Below are positions 1 to 7,247 of a stretch of 16,403 nt of DNA, piece after piece. The DNA is from UBA1425 sp051881715 (lineage in GTDB: Bacteria; Bacillota; Clostridia; Oscillospirales; Acutalibacteraceae): assembly GCA_051881715.1 (NCBI GenBank), contig JBJEQK010000040.1, positions 1-16,403 on the forward strand, read 5' to 3'. How positions within the stretch are numbered: position 1 is the stretch's first letter; every line of letters starts with the position of its first letter. A model generated the notes under the pieces. It saw only the letters and a program-made list of their open reading frames with translations, was not told the DNA's origin and searched no databases. The translations under genes were made by a program, and so were the position numbers.

Positions 1-289
1 CATCCCTGCCGCTGTTTCTGCCGCAGAAGCCCAGCTCCTTTTTGTATGCGCCGCCAAAAAAGCTAAGGGTGAAGCGCTCATTCTCCTCCACAAAGCGCAG
101 TGTGTGCCGCTGGGGACGGATGAACACAAACGCCGCATCCTTGCCCCAAAGCTCGCCGATACCACCCCAGCTGACGGTCATGGTATTATAGCCGTTCGCA
201 TTTCCAGCGGTAACCAGCGCCCAATCATCGGCGATCATTTTCACCGCACTCTCTTTGATCTCGCGGATATCCTTTTTTTCAAATGCCAT
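1..289 (-). CDS. Flavin reductase-family protein, 3' end beyond window
   Basis: Only the first 96 codons are visible; the gene continues past position 1. The N-terminus reads MAFEKKDIREIKESAVKMIADD, followed by a core with the segments TAGNANGYNTMTVSWGG, AFVFIRPQRHT and FTLSFFGG. This pattern (N-x-MTVSWGG, then a Pxx-T strand) is typical of the flavin reductase-like FMN-binding barrel, which binds FMN/FAD and usually reduces or stores flavin with NAD(P)H. The exact substrate cannot be told. The ATG at 287-289 follows GGGGAGGAATCATACC, a good ribosome site, and the gene overlaps the end of folK by 11 bases, so it is probably translated from the same message. No signal peptide is seen, so it is probably cytoplasmic. 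It could equally be annotated as a generic FMN-binding split-barrel protein. Confidence 0.8.
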   Translation of the reverse strand, partial: MAFEKKDIREIKESAVKMIADDWALVTAGNANGYNTMTVSWGGIGELWGKDAAFVFIRPQRHTLRFVEENERFTLSFFGGAYKKELGFCGRNSGRD

Positions 290-791
290 GGTATGATTCC
301 TCCCCATGTAAAATATACTTTGTTTTGCGCACGTCCGCCGTGTCCATCTCCCGCAGGGCGGCGCCGAAATGCACTCCCAGCGCTCTGCCACAGGGAAACA
401 GCTCCGCCAGCGGTACCAACACAAATCCCCGCTCGGTCATGCGGGGATGAGGCAGGGTCAGCTCGAAGCTGTCCCTGCGGACATTCTCATACAGCAGCAC
501 ATCCATGTCCAGCACCCTCGGTCCGTTGCGGATGCTGCGCACACGACCTGCCGCCGCCTCGATCCCGAGACAAAGCCCCAGCACCGTCAAGGGAGAGAGC
601 TGTGTTTCTACAAGCAAGACCGCATTCAAAAAATCCGGCTGTTCCGTATAGCCCACCGGCGCAGTCTCGTACACCGAGGACGCCTTTTGCACCTGCACCC
701 CGGGCACCAAACGCAGAGCATCCACGGCGAATTGCAGATTCTGCATCCGGTCACCCATGTTGGTGCCCAGACCGATCACGACTTTGCTCAT
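279..791 (-). CDS. folK: 2-amino-4-hydroxy-6-hydroxymethyldihydropteridine pyrophosphokinase (HPPK)
   Basis: This 170-aa cytoplasmic enzyme transfers pyrophosphate from ATP to 6-hydroxymethyl-7,8-dihydropterin, the step before dihydropteroate synthase. Visible hallmarks are the N-terminal VIGLGTNMGDR (residues 5-15), YETAPVGYTEQPDFLNAV (41-58), the catalytic loop RNGPRVLDMDVLLY with the two Mg-binding aspartates D95 and D97, and LPHPRMTERGFVLVPLAEL (113-131). Length fits the family (about 160 aa). The open frame extends upstream to 902, but that part lies inside folB. The ATG at 789-791 is chosen because homology starts there and it forms an ATGA overlap with the stop of the folP-folB gene, indicating translational coupling. 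The C-terminus overlaps the flavin reductase start by 11 bases. Confidence 0.95.
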   Translation of the reverse strand: MSKVVIGLGTNMGDRMQNLQFAVDALRLVPGVQVQKASSVYETAPVGYTEQPDFLNAVLLVETQLSPLTVLGLCLGIEAAAGRVRSIRNGPRVLDMDVLLYENVRRDSFELTLPHPRMTERGFVLVPLAELFPCGRALGVHFGAALREMDTADVRKTKYILHGEESYHGI

Positions 792-1981
792 GCGGAACGC
801 TCCTTTTCCACTTCCACTGCCGCATAGGCGCATTCCGCCTTCATGGGCGCATCCGGTTTTTTCAGCCGCAGGCGTACTTTTTCCACAGCCGGATAGGCGC
901 AAAGGACGGCTGTCGCCGCCGCATCCGCCGCCTTTTCGATCAGATCGAAGCTTTCCTGCGTCAGCGCTTTTTTCAGTGTTTTGGCGACCTGCGCATAGCT
1001 GACGGTACTCTCGATGTCGTCCCCCTGCGCGGCGGCAGCCAAGTCCACCGTCATCTCCACGTCCGCAAAAAACGACTGTCCGAACTGCTTTTCTTCGGCA
1101 TTGACGCCGTGGTAGGCGAACACCCGCAGATCGGAGAGCAATATTTTGCCCATCTGTTTCTTCGCATTTATGCGATACAGCGCGTCCGCCACTCTTGCCG
1201 CCTGTACGCCCTCAAAGACATCGTGCACGCGCAAAATGTCCGCACCGCCTGCGACCGCCGCCGTATGGCAAGCCACGGTGCCCGCCATGCGTTCCGAAGG
1301 CGCCGAGGGGCTGGCTTCGCCGATCAGCCGCTTGCGGGAAGCGCCGACGAGCAAGGCACAGTCCGTTTTCAAAAGATGCAGATCCCGCAGGACAGCATAG
1401 TCCCCTGCACGGCTCTTGCCAAAGCCGATGCCGGGATCCATGCAAAGCTGTTCTTTTTTTAAGCCTGCGGCGATACATTTGCGGGTCATATCCGCAAAAA
1501 ATACCCGCACATCCTCCAGCGGTGCACCGGTGTCCACGGCATCCGCATCTCCGCCGTGGCAAACGATCCACCCGGCGTCATGCTTCTTGACGACCTGCGC
1601 CATTTCCGCGCTGAACACGCCCGTCACATCGTTAACGATCGCTGCGCCCGCTCCCAGCGCCCAATCGGCGGTCTCGGGATGCAGGGTGTCCACGGAAACG
1701 GGCACCGTCAGCTTGCCGCACAGTCTTTGCAGTACAGGCTTCAGTCGCTCGATCTCCTCGGGATAGGGTACGGGCGTGTGACCGGGTCTGGTAGACTCGG
1801 CGCCGATATCCACGATATCCGCCCCCATCTCCTGCATCTGCAAAGCGTGCCGAACAGCCGCATCCGGGTCGGCATATTTTCCGCCGTCGGAAAAGGAATC
1901 AGGCGTCACGTTGAGAATGCCCATAACGTATGTGCGCGCGCCCAAGTCAAAATGAAAATTTTTACCTTCAAATGTATGCAT
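788..1981 (-). CDS. folP-folB: Bifunctional dihydropteroate synthase / dihydroneopterin aldolase fusion
   Basis: A single 397-aa frame carries two folate enzymes. Residues 1 to about 275 are dihydropteroate synthase, joining p-aminobenzoate to the pterin pyrophosphate: GILNVTPDSFSDGG (21-34), DIGAESTRPG (58-67), SVDT (96-99), AIVNDVTG (114-121), MDPGIGFGKS (181-190), GASRKRLIG with K218, and RVHDV (251-255). Residues 277-397 are dihydroneopterin aldolase, which makes 6-hydroxymethyldihydropterin: FAYHGVNAEEKQFGQ with E296, SYAQVA with Y329, LIEKAAD with E349, and VRLRLKKPDAPM with K375. The join is a short linker (ALYRINAKKQ-MGKILL) and the internal Met277 has no convincing ribosome site, so a true fusion is likely. 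The ATG at 1979-1981 has AAAGGA nine bases upstream and sits 12 bases after folE. Both domains look intact. Confidence 0.93.
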   Translation of the reverse strand: MHTFEGKNFHFDLGARTYVMGILNVTPDSFSDGGKYADPDAAVRHALQMQEMGADIVDIGAESTRPGHTPVPYPEEIERLKPVLQRLCGKLTVPVSVDTLHPETADWALGAGAAIVNDVTGVFSAEMAQVVKKHDAGWIVCHGGDADAVDTGAPLEDVRVFFADMTRKCIAAGLKKEQLCMDPGIGFGKSRAGDYAVLRDLHLLKTDCALLVGASRKRLIGEASPSAPSERMAGTVACHTAAVAGGADILRVHDVFEGVQAARVADALYRINAKKQMGKILLSDLRVFAYHGVNAEEKQFGQSFFADVEMTVDLAAAAQGDDIESTVSYAQVAKTLKKALTQESFDLIEKAADAAATAVLCAYPAVEKVRLRLKKPDAPMKAECAYAAVEVEKERSA

Positions 1982-1993
1982 AACCGTTTTCCT

Positions 1994-2560
1994 TTATTCT
2001 TTCAGCAAAGCAATGACTTCCGCACGGGTGCGGGCGTCACTGCGCATCACACCGCGCAGGGCGGAGGTTCTGGTCTCACTGCCGGCGGCTCTGGCACCGC
2101 GCATGGTCATGCACAGATGCTGTGCCTCGATGACCACCGCCACGCCCATGGGACTGAGATTTTCATACAGAAAATCGGCGATCTGCCCTGTCAGCCGTTC
2201 CTGCAGCTGGGGGCGCTTGGCAAAGCTGTCCACGATCCGTGCCAGCTTGGAAAGTCCGATCACCTTGCCGTCCTGCGGGATGTACGCAATATGCGCCTTG
2301 CCCATGAACGGGATCAGGTGATGCTCGCACATGGAGTACAGGGGGATATCCCGCACGATGACCATTTCATCGTCGTCCTTTTCATCGAAAATTTTCAGGT
2401 GCCGCTTCGGGTCGTCCGCAAGCCCTGCAAAAATCTCCGCATACATCCTTGCCACACGATTCGGCGTTTCCAAAAGCCCTTCCCGGTTCGGATCCTCCCC
2501 GATGGCCTCCAGAATATCCCGTACCGCATTCTCGATTTTTTGCATATCCATCTGCGTCAC
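1994..2560 (-). CDS. folE: GTP cyclohydrolase I
   Basis: This 188-aa protein converts GTP to 7,8-dihydroneopterin triphosphate, the first step of folate synthesis, in the cytoplasm as a homodecamer. It shows AIGEDPNREGLLETPNRVARM (19-39), the zinc-binding SMCEHHLIPF with C78 and H81, GLSKLARIVD (102-111), KRPQLQERLT (115-124) and EAQHLCMTMRG with the third zinc ligand C150. The length equals that of typical bacterial FolE. The start used is GTG at 2558-2560, which gives an N-terminus as long as Bacillus FolE. An ATG three codons later (2549-2551), preceded by AGGCGGTGA, is an equally plausible start. It lies 3-12 bases after the lipoprotein gene and 12 bases before folP-folB. Confidence 0.95.
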   Translation of the reverse strand: MTQMDMQKIENAVRDILEAIGEDPNREGLLETPNRVARMYAEIFAGLADDPKRHLKIFDEKDDDEMVIVRDIPLYSMCEHHLIPFMGKAHIAYIPQDGKVIGLSKLARIVDSFAKRPQLQERLTGQIADFLYENLSPMGVAVVIEAQHLCMTMRGARAAGSETRTSALRGVMRSDARTRAEVIALLKE

Positions 2561-2563
2561 CGC

Positions 2564-3712
2564 CTATCTTTCCAAAATGATATCTATGGTTCGGTTGCTC
2601 TCCGTGCAGAAATAGGACACCCTGTCCGTTGCAAATTCCGCCCCGGAAGCCTCCCGAATCTTTTGCAGCAGCTCGTAGATCCCCTCGTCCTCGAACAGCA
2701 CTTTCTGCGCCTTTTCAAACCCGCTCTGCGCGCCGAATTTCAGCTGGAAGCCGTCACTGCCCAGCTCCAGCATTTGCACGGCGATCTCCACGGTTCGCGC
2801 CTGCTCCGCCGCGCCGAAATCCACAAAAGCCAGCCGCTCGCGCACGAAATAATTTTGCTCTGTGGCGGTACAGGCGTTCACGCTTTCGTAGTCCGTATGG
2901 GTCGCGCGGATCTGACTGTCGGTGACGTTGAAATAGGAATAGCTGATGACGTCGCCGCCCTTTTCCAAAACCGGGTCATCCCACGTCAGATCCAGATGGT
3001 ACCATTCACCGCCGATCTGCACGATATTCCACATATGCGCTTGGGTTCGGGAGCCGGGCGGCGTAGAATTGCCGACAACGACATAGCACGGAATGGACAG
3101 CCGGTCGAGGAGATATTTCGCCGTCTTTGCATACCCCTCGCAGGCGGCGCTTCCGGCGCTCAGAACACCGTAGATGGAGCTTTTGTAGGGGTTGTTGTCG
3201 CTCTCGCTGTAGCTGCACTGCGCGATCAGCAGGTCATGTACGACCCGCTCCTTTTCAAAATCCGTTTCCTTTTCCTCGGCAAGGGTCAAAATCTTTTCCG
3301 CCGCCGCGTCACATTTGCGCAGCATGGAGGCGTAGTCTGCGGCGTTCATCAAATACTGCGGACAGAACACCGCCGATTTTTTCGATTGCCGCACGGTGGG
3401 ACTGCTCCCCAGATAGAACAGCGCCGGGTTGTCGTACAGCAAGGCGGTGTAAAAGTTGTGCAGCTGTTCTTTTGTCAGCACCGGCACCTTGATCTCCTGC
3501 GGAAATTCGCCGATCGCCGAGAGCACCGCATTGTATGCGTGCTGTTCCACCGGCTCCAGCCGGGCGAAGTGATACTTGTACGGACTGCCGACAGACACTT
3601 CCTGCGGCGGCTCGGAATAGTCCTGCTCCGGCTCCGAAAGTCCACACCCCGCAGTGCCGACCAGCAGAACCGCAAGCCCCGCAAGCAGGACTCGTCTCAG
3701 AATTTGCTTCAT
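2564..3712 (-). CDS. Transglutaminase-like lipoprotein
   Basis: The 382-aa product begins with a lipoprotein signal peptide: MKQILRR, a hydrophobic stretch, and the lipobox VGTAGC with Cys23, so the mature protein is probably anchored on the outer face of the membrane. The centre holds a transglutaminase/protease-like core with a recognisable Cys-His-Asp triad: SAACEGYAKTAKYLL (Cys191), QAHMWNIVQIGGEWYHLDLTWDDP (shown here only by its key residues His226 and Asp241). The flanks (residues about 30-150 and 270-382) match nothing I recognise. The substrate is unknown; family members act as peptidases, transglutaminases or cell-wall-associated proteins. The frame opens further upstream, but the ATG at 3710-3712 follows GAGGGAG and starts the signal peptide. 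It sits 11 bases after the LCP-like gene, another envelope protein. Confidence 0.85.
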   Translation of the reverse strand: MKQILRRVLLAGLAVLLVGTAGCGLSEPEQDYSEPPQEVSVGSPYKYHFARLEPVEQHAYNAVLSAIGEFPQEIKVPVLTKEQLHNFYTALLYDNPALFYLGSSPTVRQSKKSAVFCPQYLMNAADYASMLRKCDAAAEKILTLAEEKETDFEKERVVHDLLIAQCSYSESDNNPYKSSIYGVLSAGSAACEGYAKTAKYLLDRLSIPCYVVVGNSTPPGSRTQAHMWNIVQIGGEWYHLDLTWDDPVLEKGGDVISYSYFNVTDSQIRATHTDYESVNACTATEQNYFVRERLAFVDFGAAEQARTVEIAVQMLELGSDGFQLKFGAQSGFEKAQKVLFEDEGIYELLQKIREASGAEFATDRVSYFCTESNRTIDIILER

Positions 3713-3723
3713 GGCTCTCCCTC

Positions 3724-4578
3724 TTAATTTGCAATAATACGAAAATACTGAATACAATTTACGTCAAAATCCATCCTCTGCATATAGGTCAGCTTGTCCT
3801 TGGCTTTTTTGAAATCCATCACGGAAATGTCGCTTTGCAAAGAATTGATGAGCGTAGAATACAGGTTGTCGCTCTTGGACAGGGTTTTCTCGGTGATGTA
3901 CTGCTTGAAACATTCGCCGATGGCGGCGGACTGCATTTGCAGTCCCTCGTCCCCCAGTGCGCCGCAGTAGCGCATATATTTCAGCAGATCGTCGCCGCGC
4001 ATCTTCTGCTCGCCCTTGAGCAATACGATGGCAAAATCCTCCCCACGGTAGTTGACCTGCTCCGGGAAGGACATCTGCAGCGGTCCCATGGCGTTGATCG
4101 CCCGCTTGAACGTATTGTCCTGCGATGCGATGTAGCGGTCGATGGTGATGCCGCTGATCGCCTCCACGGCACGGGTCAGCTGTTTGACGCCGCCCATTTG
4201 ATAGTGCTCGGCAAAGCCGGCAAATTTCCCGTCCGCTTTGGCGGATTCCCGGGGAGAAAAGGAACAGACGGTGTAGGTGTTGTCATCAAAATTGATTTGG
4301 ATGACCGTCAAAAACCGCAGATCTGTTTTCTCCGTGTTGGTGCACAGCAGCAGCAGATTCGTCACGCCCGAAACCTCGGGTATCGGCTCGGAAATGTCGG
4401 TGCTCTGCGTTTCGTCCGTCTCCGGCTTCGGCAGTGCACCGCCGGAATGCGTGCCGATATACACGGCGCTGACGATCAGGAACACGACCAAAAATGCGGC
4501 GACCGCCCCGAAAAACCGTCCCAGACGGCGGCGCTCCCGCTGTCTGGCGGTGCGCAGTGTTTTCAGCTTTTTCAGCAT
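3724..4578 (-). CDS. LytR-CpsA-Psr (LCP)-like membrane protein
   Basis: This 284-aa protein has a basic cytoplasmic N-terminus (residues 1-21), one transmembrane helix (about 22-42) and an extracytoplasmic domain. That domain follows the LCP layout: VTNLLLLCTNTEKTDLRFLTV (D86), a CSFSPRES segment with R110, GVKQLTRAVEAISGITIDRYI (130-150), and DDLLKYMRYCG (196-206) with R203. LCP enzymes move undecaprenyl-linked polymers such as teichoic acids or capsule onto peptidoglycan. The second arginine usual in the YxRxR motif is Cys205 here and the region is shorter than usual, so activity is uncertain. The ATG at 4576-4578 follows a strong AGGAGGAG. It lies 13 bases after the GH13 gene. A non-catalytic LCP relative is the main alternative. 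Confidence 0.68.
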   Translation of the reverse strand: MLKKLKTLRTARQRERRRLGRFFGAVAAFLVVFLIVSAVYIGTHSGGALPKPETDETQSTDISEPIPEVSGVTNLLLLCTNTEKTDLRFLTVIQINFDDNTYTVCSFSPRESAKADGKFAGFAEHYQMGGVKQLTRAVEAISGITIDRYIASQDNTFKRAINAMGPLQMSFPEQVNYRGEDFAIVLLKGEQKMRGDDLLKYMRYCGALGDEGLQMQSAAIGECFKQYITEKTLSKSDNLYSTLINSLQSDISVMDFKKAKDKLTYMQRMDFDVNCIQYFRIIAN

Positions 4579-4591
4579 AGCGGTTCTCCTC

Positions 4592-6436
4592 CTACCAAAG
4601 TATGACGGCGCCCAGCGCCTCGATCTGTACCGTGCCGCCGCACAGCGTACCGCCGAAGGCATGGCACAGAGACTGCCATTCGCCCGGCAGATAGTATGCA
4701 ATGGGGTGCTCGTTGCGGTTGACCACAGTCAGCACACGGGACTCGCCGCAAACACGGCCGTATGCCACACAGCCCAGCACGCAGGAAACGGGCACGAAAT
4801 CGCCCTCGGCAAAGCAGGGGTGGCTTCGACGAATTTCGCCCAGTTTTCTGTAGTGCGCCAAAAGCTGTGTATTCTCCTGCCCCCACGGGTAGCACCCGCG
4901 GTTGAACGGATCCTCGCCGCCCTGCATCCCCACTTCGTCCCCGTAGTAAATGCACGGCACACCGGGCAAAGTAAACTGCAGCACCGACGCCGCCCGCATC
5001 AGGGCAAGTCCCTTTTCCAGCTGTGCCGGCGTCAGTCTGCCGGAGCCGTTTTTCCATGCACTGCGGCTGTAGGCGCTGTCGGCGGCGAGCCTCGTCAGGG
5101 CACGCGCCGTATCGTGGGTACCGATATGGTTCATCATCGTGTGGATGCTTTGCGGCGGATAATTCTCCAGCACCGTCAGCACAGTGTCCATAAACCGCTC
5201 CGCACTGCCCGTCTGCAAAAAGCGCAGAATGGCGTCGGCAAAGGGATAGTTCATCACCGAATCCATCTGTTTGCCCAGAAGATACCGCCGCCGATGCCCG
5301 TAGCTGATCTTGTTGCTGGCGTCCTCCCAAACCTCGCCGAGGATGTACGCCTGCGGCTTTTCCGCCTTGACCGCCTCATAGAAGGCGTCCAAAAATGCGT
5401 CGGGCAGTTCGTCCGCCACATCCAGCCGCCAGCCGTCCGCACCCACGCGCAGCCATTTGCGGGCGACGCCTGTAATATAATCGCAGAAGCAGGGCGACTG
5501 CTCGCACACCTCCGGCAGGATGTCGATGCCCCACCAGCTGTCGTAGCTGTCCGGCCAGCGACGGAAGGTATACCATGTATAGTATGGGGAATCTTTGCTT
5601 TGATACGCACCGAGTTCCCCGTAGTGACCGTATTTATTAAAGTATCGGCTGTCGTCCCCCGTGTGGCTGAACACACCGTCGAGGATGACGTGGATGCCGT
5701 ATTGCTTCGCCGTTTCACAAAGGGTGCGCAGATCCTCCTGCGTGCCCAAAAGCGGGTCAACCGTCTCGTAGTCGCCCGTATCGTAGCGGTGGTTGGACGC
5801 CGCCTCGAAGATGGGATTGAGGTAGATACAGTTCACGCTCAGAGATTGCAGATACGGCAGTTTTGCGCAGATACCCGCAAGGTCGCCGCCGAAGAAGTCG
5901 TACTGCGTGATGCGCCCGTCGCTGTCCGGGTTCCACATGGGCTCGCCGCCCCAGTCCGAACGCAGGATCCGCTGTGGGGGAACATTCTGCTTTTTTTGCC
6001 CCGAGGCAAAAAACCTGTCGGGGAAGATCTGGTAGAGGATGCCGCCCTTGATGAATTCCGGCGTTTGCACCGCCGGGTCATACACCGTCAGCTGCCACTC
6101 GCCGCCGTCCTTGGCGATGCGCCCCATGCCGCTGCCGCAAAGGCGGATCTCCATGCTGCCGAAATCCGTGTCGTAGCGGAAGTGATACCAGTACAGCCCG
6201 CTTTCGTGCGGCGTATAGCGGATGTTCCACCACTCCTCGCCCTCGCCCTGCATACACTCCCACTGCGCCGGGCAGTATTCTTCGCCGCAATCCTCCCTGT
6301 GCACCACCAGCCAAACGGCACGGCAGCAGACCTCCCGGGGCAAAATGACACGGAAGGTGATCTCCGACCCGCACGCCGCGGCGCCAAAGGGAGATTTGTG
6401 GTAGGTTTTGCGGGAGTTGTAGGGAATGTAGTGCAT
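4592..6436 (-). CDS. GH13 alpha-glucan hydrolase (neopullulanase/cyclomaltodextrinase type)
   Basis: This 614-aa enzyme has an N-terminal beta-rich domain (about 1-125), a GH13 (beta/alpha)8 barrel (about 130-510) and a C-terminal beta domain. The conserved GH13 regions are clear: DGVFSHTG (253-260), GWRLDVADE with nucleophile D339, ILGEVWEDA with acid/base E368, and NHIGTHDTAR with D442. The entry motif LYQIFPDRF (134-142) and FFGGDLAGI (181-189) fit subfamily 20, which cleaves cyclodextrins, pullulan or maltodextrins. There is no signal peptide, so it probably works on imported or stored alpha-glucans in the cytoplasm. The ATG at 6434-6436 follows AAAGGAT. The gene sits 13 bases from each neighbour. 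Exact specificity cannot be read from sequence. Confidence 0.9.
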   Translation of the reverse strand: MHYIPYNSRKTYHKSPFGAAACGSEITFRVILPREVCCRAVWLVVHREDCGEEYCPAQWECMQGEGEEWWNIRYTPHESGLYWYHFRYDTDFGSMEIRLCGSGMGRIAKDGGEWQLTVYDPAVQTPEFIKGGILYQIFPDRFFASGQKKQNVPPQRILRSDWGGEPMWNPDSDGRITQYDFFGGDLAGICAKLPYLQSLSVNCIYLNPIFEAASNHRYDTGDYETVDPLLGTQEDLRTLCETAKQYGIHVILDGVFSHTGDDSRYFNKYGHYGELGAYQSKDSPYYTWYTFRRWPDSYDSWWGIDILPEVCEQSPCFCDYITGVARKWLRVGADGWRLDVADELPDAFLDAFYEAVKAEKPQAYILGEVWEDASNKISYGHRRRYLLGKQMDSVMNYPFADAILRFLQTGSAERFMDTVLTVLENYPPQSIHTMMNHIGTHDTARALTRLAADSAYSRSAWKNGSGRLTPAQLEKGLALMRAASVLQFTLPGVPCIYYGDEVGMQGGEDPFNRGCYPWGQENTQLLAHYRKLGEIRRSHPCFAEGDFVPVSCVLGCVAYGRVCGESRVLTVVNRNEHPIAYYLPGEWQSLCHAFGGTLCGGTVQIEALGAVILW

Positions 6437-6449
6437 AGATGCTATCCTT

Positions 6450-6638
6450 TCAAGCCGGCGGCAGCAGCGACACCTGCAAAAGCGTCGCCATCAAAAAATA
6501 TCCCAGCGCCAACAGCGCCGCGATCAGCACAATGCGGGAAATACGCCGCAGCCATCTGCGGCGGCGCACCTTGACATAGTAGGCATAGGTTCCGCTGTAG
6601 TGGCGGATAAACGGAACTTTTTCCTGTTTCTTATGCAT
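6450..6638 (-). CDS. Small single-pass membrane protein of unknown function
   Basis: I do not recognise this 62-aa protein. It has a strongly basic first half (MHKKQEKVPFIRHYSG, then YVKVRRRRWLRRISR) and one hydrophobic helix at about residues 36-57, ending LLPPA. The positive-inside rule predicts a cytoplasmic N-terminus. It is likely a real gene: the ATG at 6636-6638 has AAAAGGAGAACTGCCCT in front, it starts 15 bases after the rnfA-like stop, and its end carries the ribosome site of the GH13 gene. Its position right behind the Rnf-like genes suggests an accessory membrane subunit, but that is inference. Confidence 0.7.
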   Translation of the reverse strand: MHKKQEKVPFIRHYSGTYAYYVKVRRRRWLRRISRIVLIAALLALGYFLMATLLQVSLLPPA

Positions 6639-6653
6639 AGGGCAGTTCTCCTT

Positions 6654-7247
6654 TTAAGCGAACAGCGCTCTGCCGGACAGCCCGGAGAACGCCAGCGAAA
6701 GCATGGCGACATACAGAAACATGGCGGGCGTGCCCCGAAATACGGGCGGGATGTCCCGATTGTTTTCCAGCCGGCGCAGTCCCACGTTCACCAAAAACAG
6801 CGCCAATATAAAGGAAAGACCCGAACCCAGTCCCGTACCGATGCACTGCATGACAGTGAAGCCTGCCTGACGGTTGATCAGCGGCACGGCAAAGACCAGC
6901 GTATTGAGCGCCGCCACGCCTAAGGTGTTGAAAAATTTGCGGTTGGGATGTACCGTGACACGCAGCAGCAGTACCGAAAGATAGTACAGCGCCAGCAGTA
7001 CTGTGCCGAACACGGCGATATGCTCCGCACTGCCCAGTGCACTGATCTGCGGCACGGTGTCCAGCAGTCTGCAAAGCAGCGCCGTCACGGTGGAATAAAA
7101 GGAGATCATCAGCGCAAACACGCCGAAACGCTTGGGCTTGGTGGACATACGGATCGCCTCACTCGAGCCGTAGCCGCCGCTGAACACCATGTTCTGCACA
7201 AAGATCATATACAGCGCTGTTTGAAAGAGCGTATACAGATTATGCAT
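6654..7247 (-). CDS. RnfA-like membrane protein (divergent, Fe-S cysteines replaced)
   Basis: This 197-aa, about six-helix protein resembles RnfA/NqrE, membrane subunits of the Rnf ferredoxin:NAD and Nqr complexes. Supporting segments are IFVQNMVFSGGYG (15-27), LGVAALNTLVFAVPLIN (109-125), and the C-terminal DIPPVFRGTPAMFLYVAMLSLAFSGLSG, which follows the RnfA pattern DxPxxFRGxxIALIxAGLMxLAFxGFSG. The two cysteines that bind the intramembrane [2Fe-2S] cluster in RnfA appear as Ser29 and Thr116 in my alignment. The ATG overlaps the rnfE-like stop by eight bases and has GGAGGAGG upstream. Length is normal. With its iron ligands gone, classical electron transfer through this subunit is doubtful. 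Confidence 0.82.
   Translation of the reverse strand: MHNLYTLFQTALYMIFVQNMVFSGGYGSSEAIRMSTKPKRFGVFALMISFYSTVTALLCRLLDTVPQISALGSAEHIAVFGTVLLALYYLSVLLLRVTVHPNRKFFNTLGVAALNTLVFAVPLINRQAGFTVMQCIGTGLGSGLSFILALFLVNVGLRRLENNRDIPPVFRGTPAMFLYVAMLSLAFSGLSGRALFA

Noticed and set aside
1151..1153. Internal ATG (Met277) as a separate folB start
   Set aside because: No ribosome site in front of it and the frame is continuous with folP, so a fusion is the simpler reading.
1556..3727. 723-codon open frame on the plus strand antisense to folP-folB, folE and the lipoprotein
   Set aside because: It is the complement of well-supported genes, has no ribosome site and reads as low-complexity His/Arg/Gln-rich shadow sequence.
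4277..6574. 765-codon plus-strand open frame antisense to the LCP-like and GH13 genes
   Set aside because: The opposite strand has all GH13 catalytic motifs; this frame has no recognisable domain and is a high-GC shadow.
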